64,000 nt of DNA from positions 434,001 through 498,000 of the forward strand of contig NZ_JAEHFJ010000001.1 of the NCBI RefSeq assembly GCF_016406085.1, read 5' to 3'. Both the position numbers and the translations under genes were made by a program. Source of the stretch: Aureibaculum flavum. Lineage in GTDB: Bacteria; Bacteroidota; Bacteroidia; Flavobacteriales; Flavobacteriaceae. Below are positions 17,176 to 26,076 of the stretch, in pieces (within the stretch, counting starts at the first letter, position 1; the number at the start of each line of letters is the position of its first letter). The notes beneath the pieces were generated by a model, which was not told the origin of the DNA, did not search any database, and saw only the letters and a program-made list of their open reading frames with translations.

Positions 17176-18270
17176 TTAAACGTTAAACCTAAAATGCATT
17201 ACATCACCATCTTGAACTACGTATTCTTTACCTTCTATAGATAGCTTGCCTGCTTCTTTCACTTTAGCTTCGCTACCATATTCAACAAAATCGGCATATT
17301 TCATAACCTCGGCACGAATAAACCCTTTTTCAAAATCAGTATGTATAACACCTGCTGCTTGAGGTGCCGTATTTCCAACCAAGATTGTCCATGCTCTTAC
17401 TTCTTTAACTCCTGCTGTAAAATACGTTTGTAAATTCAATAGTTTATAGGCAGCTCTAATTAACTTAGATGCACCTGCTTCATCGAGACCTAAATCATCT
17501 AAGAACATTTCTCGCTCTTCATAAGAATCGAGTTCCGTAATATCTGCTTCTGTTGCTACAGCTAAAATAATTACCTCAGCATCTTCATTGGCAATTGCTT
17601 TTTTTACAGACTCGACATATGCATTTCCATCTTTAGCAGAAGCTTCATCAACATTACACACATAAAGAATAGGCTTGTCTGTTAATAATTGCAAAGGTTT
17701 AATAAAATCTTCACGCTCCTCTGAAGTTAATTCAACAGCACGTACAGAAATAGCTGCTTCCAATGCTTTTTTCACTTTAGTTAAAGCGATTTCTTCTTTT
17801 TGAGCTTCTTTATTTCCTGTTTTAGCCGTACGTTTTACTTTTTCAAGCTTTTTATCAACCGTTTCAAGATCTTTCAATTGCAATTCAATATCTATCGTTT
17901 CTTTATCACGAATTGGATCAACAGTTGTATCAACATGAATAATATTATCATTATCAAAACAACGTAATACGTGAATAATTGCATCTGTTTCTCTAATATT
18001 ACCTAAGAACTGATTACCTAATCCTTCTCCTTTACTTGCTCCGCGAACCAATCCTGCAATATCAACTATCTCAACGGTTGCTGGTAAAACACGTTCTGGG
18101 TTTACGAGTTCTTCTAATTTTTCTAAACGTTTATCTGGAACGTTTACAACACCAATATTTGGTTCTATAGTACAAAATGGAAAATTGGCACTTTGTGCCT
18201 TTGCATTCGATAAACAATTGAAAAGTGTGGATTTACCTACATTTGGAAGCCCTACGATACCTGCCTTCAT
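17176..18270 (-). CDS. ychF: Redox-regulated Obg-like ATPase YchF
   Basis: The protein is 364 aa, the normal length for this universal translation-associated P-loop ATPase. G1 is GLPNVGKST, G3 is DIAGLVRGASKGEGLG, and the guanine-specificity box is altered to NVDE, in line with ATP preference. The C-terminal TGS domain is AWTILVGNTAPQAAG through DGDVMHFRFNV. A promoter matching the Bacteroidota consensus lies at 18299-18331. Confidence 0.95.
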   Translation of the reverse strand: MKAGIVGLPNVGKSTLFNCLSNAKAQSANFPFCTIEPNIGVVNVPDKRLEKLEELVNPERVLPATVEIVDIAGLVRGASKGEGLGNQFLGNIRETDAIIHVLRCFDNDNIIHVDTTVDPIRDKETIDIELQLKDLETVDKKLEKVKRTAKTGNKEAQKEEIALTKVKKALEAAISVRAVELTSEEREDFIKPLQLLTDKPILYVCNVDEASAKDGNAYVESVKKAIANEDAEVIILAVATEADITELDSYEEREMFLDDLGLDEAGASKLIRAAYKLLNLQTYFTAGVKEVRAWTILVGNTAPQAAGVIHTDFEKGFIRAEVMKYADFVEYGSEAKVKEAGKLSIEGKEYVVQDGDVMHFRFNV

Positions 18271-18298
18271 AACTTATTATTTCTAAAAATTCGAGGTG

Positions 18299-18331
18299 CA
18301 AATATAGGGTTAAGTTTTTATAAAAAACAAA
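18299..18331 (-). promoter_or_regulatory. Bacteroidota-type promoter of ychF
   Basis: On the minus strand TTTG (18331-18328) and TATATTTG (18306-18299) are separated by 21 bases. The predicted start is close to 18290, about 20 bases before the ATG at 18270. Confidence 0.75.
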
Positions 18332-18451
18332 ATGCAAATTCTAAATAAAACTTAAAAACATCTTTTACGCATTGAAAAGGTAGTGTTACTCATTTTCAAT
18401 TGGATACTATAATGATAGTATAGACTTTTGTTCACATTAAAATATGAAAAA

Positions 18452-18982
18452 ATGAAAAATATATTTTTTATCCTTTTAGCTGTTGGCCAATTATCAAATG
18501 CACAAAAACAAATTTCTACACCACCGTCAAGAGTTAGTTTTGACGATTTTAAAGCGTTAGTAAATGAAGTTGAAAATCACCGTGCAGAACGTTTAATAGC
18601 TCTTGATGATTTTTTAGCGATTAGTACAAAAGAAAATGTAGTAATCTTAGATACTCGTTCAGACAAACGTTATGATCAAAAACATATTAAAGGAGCTATT
18701 CACTTAGATTTTACAGACTTTACCCATAAAAATTTGAGGGCTTTAATACCTGACACTGAAACAAAAATATTAATTTATTGCAACAATAATATTGAAAATG
18801 ACTCCATTCATTTTGCTACAAAAATGGTATTACCTGTTCAAGAAAACAACCTAGCACTAGCTCTCAATATACCCACTTACATTAATCTTTACGGCTATGG
18901 CTATAAAAATGTATATGAATTATCAGAACTTGTAGGTGTTAAAGATTCACGAATTGAATTTGAAGGAAAAGCTGTAAAGTAA
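18452..18982 (+). CDS. Exported rhodanese-like domain protein
   Basis: The product is 176 aa from ATG 18452; an in-frame TTG at 18428 would spoil the signal peptide MKNIFFILLAVGQLSNAQ. The rhodanese domain covers about residues 50-165, with VVILDTRSDKRYDQKHIKGA (CH2A-like) and the active-site loop IYCNNN with Cys110. The role is sulfur transfer or redox in the periplasm, not further resolved. It is convergent with the ferredoxin gene. Confidence 0.8.
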   Translation: MKNIFFILLAVGQLSNAQKQISTPPSRVSFDDFKALVNEVENHRAERLIALDDFLAISTKENVVILDTRSDKRYDQKHIKGAIHLDFTDFTHKNLRALIPDTETKILIYCNNNIENDSIHFATKMVLPVQENNLALALNIPTYINLYGYGYKNVYELSELVGVKDSRIEFEGKAVK

Positions 18983-19059
18983 CTCTATTGGATGATGTAT
19001 TCATTGACAATACCTATGAATTCATACAAAAAAACTACAATAGACAACTAAACAGTGCG

Positions 19060-19410
19060 TTACTCCGGATGCATAAAACGTTGCTTCTCGAGCAATGTTT
19101 CTTCACTTTCTACATGCTCATCATCAGGTATACAACAATCTACTGGGCATACTGCCGCACATTGAGGTTCATCATGAAAACCTTTACACTCCGTACATTT
19201 ATCTGGTACTATAAAATATATTTCATCACTTACAGGCTCCTGGTCTTCTTCTGCATTTACCTTTTTTCCGTTAGGTAAAACCACATCACCATCAAGCAAC
19301 GTACCATCTTTATAACGCCAATCTTCGGCTCCTTCGTAAATTGCAGTATTTGGACACTCAGGTTCACAAGCCCCACAATTTATACATTCGTCAGTTATTA
19401 TAATTGCCAT
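19060..19410 (-). CDS. 2[4Fe-4S] ferredoxin
   Basis: The protein is 116 aa. Cluster motif 1 is [19 protein letters not shown]. Motif 2 is [20 protein letters not shown], with a longer spacing inside, as in the Allochromatium/Azotobacter-type ferredoxins. The C-terminal tail is acidic. It is a soluble electron carrier. A TAACTTTG element lies at 19436-19443 just upstream of its start. It is divergent from the acyl-CoA reductase gene, a pairing common in this phylum. Confidence 0.92.
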   Translation of the reverse strand: MAIIITDECINCGACEPECPNTAIYEGAEDWRYKDGTLLDGDVVLPNGKKVNAEEDQEPVSDEIYFIVPDKCTECKGFHDEPQCAAVCPVDCCIPDDEHVESEETLLEKQRFMHPE

Positions 19411-19522
19411 TTGTTTTTTTACTTTAAATTTGCTGCAAAGTTACAAAATTCTTGTTTAAAAAGAAGTGTGGTATTTTAACTTAGTTGTTGCTATTTTTTT
19501 TTAGCGAATGAAGCCTAAAATA

Positions 19523-19559
19523 TTTACATAGTAATAGCCTTACTACTTTTTTACATAGT
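19523..19559. repeat. Direct repeat TTTACATAGT in the ferredoxin / acyl-CoA reductase gap
   Basis: TTTACATAGT occurs at 19523-19532 and 19550-19559, 27 bases apart, and TAGCCT/AGGCTA (19535-19568) can pair around the second copy. The gap separates two divergent genes, so a shared regulator site is possible but unproven. Confidence 0.35.
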
Positions 19560-19633
19560 GCCAGGCTAAGAAAAAAAGGCTAGCATTGTAAAAAACATAC
19601 TTATTTTTATACACTAACGATAAAAAACTGAAA

Positions 19634-20692
19634 ATGATATTAGAAAAAAGGATCAATGCTTTTGTTGAATTAGGAAAATTTTTAAGTCAATTTTCTCAAG
19701 ATAAAATTGAGAAAAAGGAGCATATAATGCTTAATGACCTCTTTTTTGATGCTGTTAAGCTTCAAATAAATAGAGCTCAAGAATTTAATAGTTGGTTTAC
19801 AAAAGAAAATGTACTTTATGGAATAGAAAGTTGGACTAAATTACTGAATTTAGAAACTTTAACAAAATGGACTTCTTCGTATAATTTGACTAACGACAAT
19901 CCTAAAACGATAGCCGTAATTATGGCAGGAAACATTCCTTTGGTTGGTTTTCATGATTTTTTATCTGTATTAATCTCTGGACATTCTATTCGCATTAAAC
20001 AATCGTCAAATGATAAGCATTTACTGCCGCTATTGGCCAAATATTTAGAATATGTTGAGCCCGAATTTAAAGATAATATAGACTTTACAGAGGGGAAACT
20101 AACTGATTTTGATGCAACTATAGCGACAGGCAGTAATAATACCGCTCGGTATTTTGAATATTATTTTGGCAATAAACCACATATTATAAGAAACAATAGA
20201 AATAGTGTTGCCGTAATTACCGAAAACGACAGTTTAGACGAATTAAAAGGTATTGGAGAAGATATTTTTAGGTATTTCGGCTTAGGATGTAGAAGTATTT
20301 CTAAACTATATGTCCCAAAAGGATATAATTTTGATCCTTTTTTTAATGCTATTTTTGAATATAAGGATATTATCAATTATAAAAAATACGAAAACAATTA
20401 TGATTATAATAAGGCTGTATACCTAATGAGTGAATTTGACATCTTAGAAAATGGCTTTTTTATGATAAAGGAAGATAATAGCTACTCCTCTCCTATTGCT
20501 ACAGCATTCTATGAATATTATGACGATTTAGCGTCTTTACAGCTTAAACTTGAAGCGGATAAAGATCAAATACAATGTGTGGTCAGTAATACCCTAGAAA
20601 ACGCCGTAAAGTTTGGAGAAACACAACAACCTAGTTTAAATGATTATGCTGACGGCGTTGATACCTTGCAATTTTTGAGTGCTTTAGCTTAG
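19634..20692 (+). CDS. Acyl-CoA reductase (LuxC family)
   Basis: The protein is 352 aa and related to the LuxC aldehyde-dehydrogenase-like family, which reduces activated fatty acyl groups to aldehydes. The nucleotide-binding part contains VIMAGNIPLVGFHDFLSVL and IRIKQSSNDKHLLP. The catalytic Cys is in GLGCRSISKLYVP, near residue 219. No lux genes are present. In Bacteroidota this gene commonly sits beside a dicluster ferredoxin, as here; the physiological product is unknown. Confidence 0.82.
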   Translation: MILEKRINAFVELGKFLSQFSQDKIEKKEHIMLNDLFFDAVKLQINRAQEFNSWFTKENVLYGIESWTKLLNLETLTKWTSSYNLTNDNPKTIAVIMAGNIPLVGFHDFLSVLISGHSIRIKQSSNDKHLLPLLAKYLEYVEPEFKDNIDFTEGKLTDFDATIATGSNNTARYFEYYFGNKPHIIRNNRNSVAVITENDSLDELKGIGEDIFRYFGLGCRSISKLYVPKGYNFDPFFNAIFEYKDIINYKKYENNYDYNKAVYLMSEFDILENGFFMIKEDNSYSSPIATAFYEYYDDLASLQLKLEADKDQIQCVVSNTLENAVKFGETQQPSLNDYADGVDTLQFLSALA

Positions 20693-20720
20693 GGCTCTAA
20701 GGCTTTCTAAAAATACTTGA

Positions 20721-20754
20721 GTTAGCATAAATAAATATAGTTATATATGCTAAC
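20721..20754. terminator. Possible bidirectional terminator
   Basis: GTTAGCATA (20721-20729) and TATGCTAAC (20746-20754) form a perfect 9-bp stem with a 16-base loop, placed between convergent genes ending at 20692 (+) and 20792 (-). There is no strong T-run, so confidence is moderate. Confidence 0.45.
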
Positions 20755-20791
20755 TTAATAAAAACTTTGTTGATTAATTAAAAAATTAAGC

Positions 20792-21487
20792 TTACTCAAA
20801 GCTAGTTTCCAACTTGATATAGTCCAAAAATTCACGTTTGGTAGCAGCCTCTTTAAACTTACCTCCAAATTCAGAGGTTACAGTACTACTGGCTACATCA
20901 CGAATACCACGCGAATTTACACACAAGTGTTTGGCATCAATAACACAGGCAACATCGTCAGTATTTAATGCTCTTTGTAATTCTTGAACAATCTGCATTG
21001 TTAAACGTTCTTGTACTTGTGGTCGTTTTGAATAATAATCTACAATACGGTTCATTTTTGATAAGCCAATTACATTTCCATTAGAAATATATGCGACATG
21101 AGCTCTACCCACTATTGGTAATAAGTGATGCTCACAGGTAGAGTATACCGTAATATTTTTTTCTACCAACATTTCGCCATACTTATAATTGTTATCAAAA
21201 GTAGACGCCTTTGGCATATTTTTAGGGTTTAAGCCCGAAAAAATTTCTTGAACAAACATTTTAGCAACCCTTCGTGGGGTGCCTTTTATGCTATCGTCAG
21301 TTAAATCCATACCTAAGGTATGTAAAATCTGAGCCATATTCTCTTCAATAGCTAGCATCTTATCTGTATCAGATACTTCAAAAGCATCATCGCGTAGAGG
21401 TGTTGTTGCTGTAGTTGCAATATGATTATCACCTATTTCGTCTTCCATAATTTCGGAATTAATTTTACCGTTTTTTCCTTCAAACAT
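20792..21487 (-). CDS. folE: GTP cyclohydrolase I
   Basis: The enzyme converts GTP to dihydroneopterin triphosphate for folate and queuosine precursors. The protein is 231 aa. Zinc ligands Cys118 and His121 (STCEHHLLP) and Cys189 (KHLCVNSRG) are all present, along with the GLSKMNRIVDYY helix. The first 45 residues are a variable extension. The following gap contains an interspersed repeat. Confidence 0.95.
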   Translation of the reverse strand: MFEGKNGKINSEIMEDEIGDNHIATTATTPLRDDAFEVSDTDKMLAIEENMAQILHTLGMDLTDDSIKGTPRRVAKMFVQEIFSGLNPKNMPKASTFDNNYKYGEMLVEKNITVYSTCEHHLLPIVGRAHVAYISNGNVIGLSKMNRIVDYYSKRPQVQERLTMQIVQELQRALNTDDVACVIDAKHLCVNSRGIRDVASSTVTSEFGGKFKEAATKREFLDYIKLETSFE

Positions 21488-21545
21488 TTTCTTTAATTTT
21501 ATTATAATTCTAGGAATGCAAACTATTTTGTGCTTCTAAATAAAA

Positions 21546-21577
21546 AAACATCCCTAAGGTCCCCTCAAGGGGACAAT
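21546..21577. repeat. Interspersed ACATCCCTAA...CTCAAGGGGACA repeat
   Basis: AAACATCCCTAAGGTCCC is followed directly by CTCAAGGGGACAAT, the same right end as at 10591 and 12151. A fragment, TGCCCCTAAAGTGGATC, follows at about 21605. It lies between folE and hisS. Confidence 0.6.
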
Positions 21578-21660
21578 CCTTATCAATTAAATTTAATTCT
21601 TCGATGCCCCTAAAGTGGATCATCTAAATCAATATTATTTATTATAAATATTTCGCAAAT

Positions 21661-23034
21661 TTACGAATTCTGTACTGCTTTTAACAGTGTTTCAAAATTA
21701 CAAGAACTTTGATCTCCACTTTTCATATTTTTTAAGGTATACTTACTTTCATTTAATTCAGATTCACCAACGAGAACAACAAAATTGATATCACGCTTAT
21801 TGGCATAATTCATTTGTTTCTTCAGTTTGGCATTGTCTGGATACAATTCTGATTTCACTTCATTTTCACGCAACTTTTTAATCGTTTCTAAACAATAAAG
21901 AGCCTCATTTTCTCCGAAATTAATGAACAAGACCTTTGGTTTAGGCAATTCTACTTTTTGAAATAAGCCTAACTCTTCTAATACCAAATAAATCCGATCT
22001 AAACCAAATGAAATACCAATTCCACTCATGTTTTTCAATCCAAATATTCCTGTTAAATCATCATATCTTCCACCACCACCAATAGATCCCATCTTCACTT
22101 GAGCTGCTGCAACTTCAAAAATGGCTCCTGTATAATAATTCAACCCTCTTGCCAACGTAACATCAAGTTTTAAACTACTGGTATTCAAACCTAGTTTTGC
22201 AACATTATTAATAACAAACTCTAGTTCAGAAACACCTTGCAAACCTTGGTCGGAATCTTTTAAAATAACTTTCAATTCATTGAGCATGGAAATATTATCT
22301 CCTTGCAATTGCAATAAAGGGTCTACTTTTTTAATGGCTTCCTCCGTTATGCCTTTACCTAGCATTTCTTTAATGACACCATCTTTACCAATCTTATCTA
22401 ACTTGTCTAGAGCAACTGTAAAATCAATCAATTTATCAGATGCACCAATAACCTCAGCAATACCAGAAAGTATTTTTCGGTTATTTATTTTTATGGTGGT
22501 GTTTTTTAATTCGAGCTTAGTAAAAATATCATCATACAATTGTACAAATTCTACTTCTTGCCATAATGAAGTGCTTCCTACTACATCGGCATCACATTGA
22601 TAAAACTCTCTAAACCGTCCTTTTTGAGGTCTATCTGCACGCCAAACGGGTTGCATTTGATAACGTTTAAAAGGAAATTCAATTTCGTTTTGGTGTTGTA
22701 CAACATATCTGGCAAAAGGTACCGTAAGGTCGTAACGAAGTGCTTTTTCCGAGATAGAAGCAGTTAAAGCATTACTATTTTTCTCATGTAAAGCGGTCTC
22801 ATTTGCTTTAGATAAATAATCACCTGAATTCAATATTTTAAAAATCAATCGATCTCCTTCCTCGCCATACTTCCCCATGAGTGTAGAAGAGTTTTCAAAA
22901 CTCGGTGTTTCAATGGGTTGAAATCCGTAATTCTCAAATGCTTCTTTGATAACATTAAAAATATAGTTTCGTTTCGTAACTTCTGTTGGTGAAAAATCTC
23001 TTGTCCCTTTAGGTATGCTTGGTTTTTGTGCCAT
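21661..23034 (-). CDS. hisS: Histidyl-tRNA synthetase
   Basis: The protein is 457 aa, a class II synthetase. It starts [13 protein letters not shown]. Motif 1 includes [20 protein letters not shown], motif 2 includes [18 protein letters not shown], and the histidine-specific peptide is [15 protein letters not shown]. The C-terminal anticodon-binding domain runs from about residue 360. There is no visible T-box or leader upstream. Confidence 0.95.
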   Translation of the reverse strand: MAQKPSIPKGTRDFSPTEVTKRNYIFNVIKEAFENYGFQPIETPSFENSSTLMGKYGEEGDRLIFKILNSGDYLSKANETALHEKNSNALTASISEKALRYDLTVPFARYVVQHQNEIEFPFKRYQMQPVWRADRPQKGRFREFYQCDADVVGSTSLWQEVEFVQLYDDIFTKLELKNTTIKINNRKILSGIAEVIGASDKLIDFTVALDKLDKIGKDGVIKEMLGKGITEEAIKKVDPLLQLQGDNISMLNELKVILKDSDQGLQGVSELEFVINNVAKLGLNTSSLKLDVTLARGLNYYTGAIFEVAAAQVKMGSIGGGGRYDDLTGIFGLKNMSGIGISFGLDRIYLVLEELGLFQKVELPKPKVLFINFGENEALYCLETIKKLRENEVKSELYPDNAKLKKQMNYANKRDINFVVLVGESELNESKYTLKNMKSGDQSSCNFETLLKAVQNS

Positions 23035-23207
23035 TAATTTTTTAAATAAGCTGCAAATATCGGAAATAATTACCGTTTTTTAAGATGGAAACTTGAATTG
23101 TTTAGGAGTCGTTGTATTGTCGAAATTTTCAACCAAAACAAAGGAAGGGATATTAAACTTTAAACTAAATAAAAAATACAAACTCTCACTGAACACAGAT
23201 AGCTTCC

Positions 23208-23678
23208 TTAAAGTCTATCGAATTCCGTTTTTTCTTCAAAACTCAATTTGACTTCCTGTTTAAAGGTTTCTTTTTTGGGGAATTTTAAATACATAATGAC
23301 GGTCATAAGTATTGAAACGAATAAAAAGATGATATTATTAGAAAGAAAAGTAGCCACAATAGCAATAAATGCAGGAGCTTCTAACCAGGCACCTTTTACT
23401 ATAGTTGCGGTTTGGTATTGAGCTAATTTAGAAGTTAAAGTACTATTTGGTGAAATTCTTTTAATCATAGATTGGTAAACAGAATCACTAAAAAAGATAC
23501 TGCCAACAGCCATAATCGGTACCACTATTGTAAAAATATTCTTCATATCTATATCATATACTGGCGTATCAATTAGGATAAAAGCAACAACTGAGAATAC
23601 TACAATACCCGCAATTATAGCTCCATAAATAATTTGCAATGTTTTAAAAATACCATTTTGTTGTGCACTGCTATCCAT
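23208..23678 (-). CDS. Four-helix hypothetical membrane protein
   Basis: The protein is 156 aa of unknown function. Hydrophobic segments lie at about residues 14-36, 46-63, 97-112 and 114-132, with a charged C-terminal tail (KLSFEEKTEFDRL). Its start overlaps the end of the DUF4126 gene by 8 bases, so the two membrane proteins are probably made together. Confidence 0.7.
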   Translation of the reverse strand: MDSSAQQNGIFKTLQIIYGAIIAGIVVFSVVAFILIDTPVYDIDMKNIFTIVVPIMAVGSIFFSDSVYQSMIKRISPNSTLTSKLAQYQTATIVKGAWLEAPAFIAIVATFLSNNIIFLFVSILMTVIMYLKFPKKETFKQEVKLSFEEKTEFDRL

Positions 23679-24243
23679 CTATCTGTTTTTTTGGTTTAAA
23701 CCATTTGAATACTTTAAATAATAACCATAATATAATAATGACAAAAACTATTGCTAAAACAGGAGCAACAAAAGCTAAAACAGCCATAATTATTGAGGTA
23801 CCTGATTCAACCGTTGACACAATTGGGTTTGCAATACCACCAGTGGTTGCTGTTGATGTTAACCGTGCTGTACTTGTTGACGATTTAATAGCAGTAGCTG
23901 TTCCTCCACCTGCAATAATTGCCAATGACCATGTTATTATTGGGTCTAAATCGGCTGCTGTTGATAACATTACTGCGGTACCTGCAACGGCTGCCAAAGG
24001 CACGGCAACAACATCTAATAAATTATCTAACCAAGGAATAAGGTAGGCACCAATTTCAACGACTGTTGCAATACCTAATGTAATCATAGCGGCAGAACTG
24101 CCTATCCATTCCCAATTTTCATTTAAGGGAATAATCTGATAATAGGAAGCTAAACTCAATGCGAAAAGTGGCACAAATATTCTAAAACCCACCGAAGCAG
24201 CTAAGCCAATACCTAATAGAATACTAAAAATTGTTTCGGGCAT
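23671..24243 (-). CDS. DUF4126 domain-containing membrane protein
   Basis: The protein is 190 aa and matches the DUF4126 pattern. It starts with LLGIGLAASVGFRIFVPLF, has a central TWSLAIIAGGGTATAI Gly-rich helix, then SSTSTARLTSTATTGGIANP, and a C-terminal hydrophobic helix ending in a basic tail. The function is unknown. It overlaps the next membrane gene by 8 bases. Confidence 0.82.
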   Translation of the reverse strand: MPETIFSILLGIGLAASVGFRIFVPLFALSLASYYQIIPLNENWEWIGSSAAMITLGIATVVEIGAYLIPWLDNLLDVVAVPLAAVAGTAVMLSTAADLDPIITWSLAIIAGGGTATAIKSSTSTARLTSTATTGGIANPIVSTVESGTSIIMAVLAFVAPVLAIVFVIIILWLLFKVFKWFKPKKQIDG

Positions 24244-24398
24244 TTACATTTTATTATACTACAAAGATAGTTACAATTATTTTTCCAACATAGTATAGGG
24301 GATTTTTCCCCTTTTTAATCTAGGATTTTCCCCCAATTTGATTTCCTCTCTTTTATATTAAGAGAACTTGTATTAATTTTGAGTTCAAACAAAACGCT

Positions 24399-24551
24399 AT
24401 GTCTCAATTTCGTCATAATTTCAATAATAATGAAGATTCAGAACCTTATGGTCCACAATTTTGGGACAAAGTTGTAAAAGCCTTATTTATTGCAGGTGTA
24501 TCTTTAATACTTCTAATGATCGCTTTAAAATGGTTTGGTCTGATTAATTAA
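24399..24551 (+). CDS. 50-aa single-pass membrane protein
   Basis: ATG at 24399 to TAA at 24549-24551 gives 50 residues. The soluble N-terminus (MSQFRHNFNNNEDSEPYGPQ) is followed by one helix (VVKALFIAGVSLILLMIAL) and KWFGLIN. Codon use is like the neighbours. The gene sits alone in the gap between the divergent DUF4126 gene and the cobalamin adenosyltransferase. The function is unknown. Confidence 0.65.
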   Translation: MSQFRHNFNNNEDSEPYGPQFWDKVVKALFIAGVSLILLMIALKWFGLIN

Positions 24552-24746
24552 TTAGACCTACTTTGAAAACCCTTCTCGTTTAAATTTTTTAATCCCCTAA
24601 TAAGTCAATAACTTTGTAACTTAAATAAGTTAGAAAAATGATTGGCGTTTCAAAACTATTGATATCCTAAAGTTTCTAAGCAAGCCTTATAATGTTTATA
24701 AACATTTAGCTTATTTATAATAAGATTATTTTAAAACATTGAATGA

Positions 24747-25319
24747 ATGAAAATATATACAAAAACTGGAGATAAAGGGCAAACTTCACTTTATGGAGGC
24801 ACCCGCGTACCTAAATATCATTTACGTATTGAAGCTTATGGCACTGTTGATGAATTAAATTCACACATTGGCTTGTTAAAAGATCAAAAAATTACAGAAC
24901 CTACGGCGAAAACATTACTAAAAGTTCAAAATGAACTATTTACTCTTGGTGCCATGTTAGCCACGCCTCCTGAAAAGGAAACTTTAAAAAATGGTAAGGA
25001 ACGTTTAAATATTCCAAAAATTACCACGTCTGACATTGAATATTTGGAAAATGAAATAGACACAATGCAGCAATCATTGCCACAAATGACTCATTTTGTA
25101 TTGCCAGGCGGTCACCAAACTGTGTCATTTTGTCATATAGCTCGATGTATTTGTCGTCGTGCTGAGCGTTTATCAGTGCAGCTCAATGAAAATGACCCTA
25201 TTGATGATCATATAATCATGTATCTAAATAGACTATCAGACTATCTTTTTGTATTGGCACGGAAGTTGACTTATGATAATCATGTTGAGGAGATACCTTG
25301 GCTACCTAGTAAAAATTAG
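24747..25319 (+). CDS. Corrinoid adenosyltransferase, PduO type
   Basis: The enzyme transfers adenosyl from ATP to cob(I)alamin, making coenzyme B12. The protein is 190 aa. The N-terminal ATP site is MKIYTKTGDKGQTSLYGG, followed by RIEAYGTVDELNSHIG. The C-terminal CRRAERLSV and YLNRLSDYLFVLAR helices are diagnostic. No other cobalamin genes are adjacent, so it probably serves salvage or a B12-dependent enzyme elsewhere. Confidence 0.92.
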   Translation: MKIYTKTGDKGQTSLYGGTRVPKYHLRIEAYGTVDELNSHIGLLKDQKITEPTAKTLLKVQNELFTLGAMLATPPEKETLKNGKERLNIPKITTSDIEYLENEIDTMQQSLPQMTHFVLPGGHQTVSFCHIARCICRRAERLSVQLNENDPIDDHIIMYLNRLSDYLFVLARKLTYDNHVEEIPWLPSKN

Positions 25320-25459
25320 TTTAGAAACCCTATTTGGATTTCTAGTAAAAAAAATAGCAACATCAATCTATATTAATTATTAAAACCAATTAAGTTGATG
25401 ATAATTTATTGAGATTAAAGAACGTTCTTTTATAATTTGAAAAATAATACATAAAAAAC

Positions 25460-25489
25460 TTGCTTTTGTGCTTAAAAAAATTACTTTTG
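25460..25489 (+). promoter_or_regulatory. Bacteroidota-type promoter of the DUF2795 gene
   Basis: TTG (25460-25462) and TACTTTTG (25482-25489) are separated by 19 bases, matching the consensus. The predicted start near 25496 precedes the ATG at 25516 by about 20 bases. Confidence 0.65.
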
Positions 25490-25515
25490 CAAAATATTAA
25501 AATTATATTACAATT

Positions 25516-25737
25516 ATGTATTGGACTTTAGAATTGGCATCTTACTTAAGTGATGCTCCTTGGCCAGCCACCAAAGACGAGTTAGTTGATTACGCTATCA
25601 GAACTGGTGCACCGCTTGAAGTTGTTGAAAACTTGCAAGCAATTGAAGACGAAGATGATTCTTACGAGTCTATTCAAGAAATATGGTCGGACTATCCAAC
25701 GGATGAAGATTTCCTATGGAATGAAGATGAATATTAA
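25516..25737 (+). CDS. DUF2795 small acidic protein
   Basis: The protein is 73 aa and acidic. The start MYWTLELASYLSDAPWPATK and RTGAPLEVVENLQ match the DUF2795 pattern, which is conserved across flavobacteria. The C-terminus is strongly acidic (EDEDDSYESI, DEDFLWNEDEY). The function is unknown. It has a consensus promoter and a strong terminator of its own, so it is a monocistronic unit. Confidence 0.85.
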   Translation: MYWTLELASYLSDAPWPATKDELVDYAIRTGAPLEVVENLQAIEDEDDSYESIQEIWSDYPTDEDFLWNEDEY

Positions 25738-25744
25738 CAAATCT

Positions 25745-25770
25745 AAAGTCTCATAATGAGACTTTTTTTT
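25745..25770 (+). terminator. Intrinsic terminator
   Basis: AAAGTCTC and GAGACTTT form an 8-bp stem around ATAAT, followed by a run of eight Ts that starts in the stem. It lies 8 bases after the DUF2795 stop codon. Confidence 0.88.
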
Positions 25771-25848
25771 TGGTTTTTATTCACCTTTTTATATAAAAAT
25801 TAACTATCTATAATACACAGATTCTTATATTTGTGTAAAGTATTGACT

Positions 25849-26010
25849 ATGAATAAAATCGAAATTTTTGGTTTGATAATTATAACCGTAGGTCTATTGT
25901 CAATTTACTTTTTTGACAATAATGGCATCAATTTTATTTCTGGTTTATTAATTGGATTAGGTATTGGTCTAAGCTTTTCTAGGCTGATTAAATCTAAAAA
26001 AATTAATTAA
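25849..26010 (+). CDS. 53-aa two-helix membrane protein
   Basis: ATG at 25849 to TAA at 26008-26010 gives 53 residues. Two hydrophobic segments (IFGLIIITVGLLSIYFF and FISGLLIGLGIGLSF) are joined by DNNGIN, and a Lys-rich end follows. TATATTTG at 25826-25833 is a good -7 element 15 bases upstream, without a clear TTG partner. It lies between the terminator and secA. The function is unknown. Confidence 0.6.
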   Translation: MNKIEIFGLIIITVGLLSIYFFDNNGINFISGLLIGLGIGLSFSRLIKSKKIN

Positions 26011-26076
26011 TAGCATAAAAATTACAGTAAAAAACACATCAAAATATTGATTTAGTTCAATATAAAATAGAAACAT

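Noticed and set aside
22280-22600. 106-codon plus-strand ORF antisense to hisS
   Set aside because: hisS is unambiguous here.
23663-24046. 127-codon plus-strand ORF antisense to the DUF4126 gene
   Set aside because: Its Val/Ala-rich sequence is the mirror of the Gly/Ala/Thr-rich membrane helices of the true gene.
24609-24616. TAACTTTG as promoter of the cobalamin adenosyltransferase
   Set aside because: It is 130 bases from the start and has no TTG partner at the right distance.
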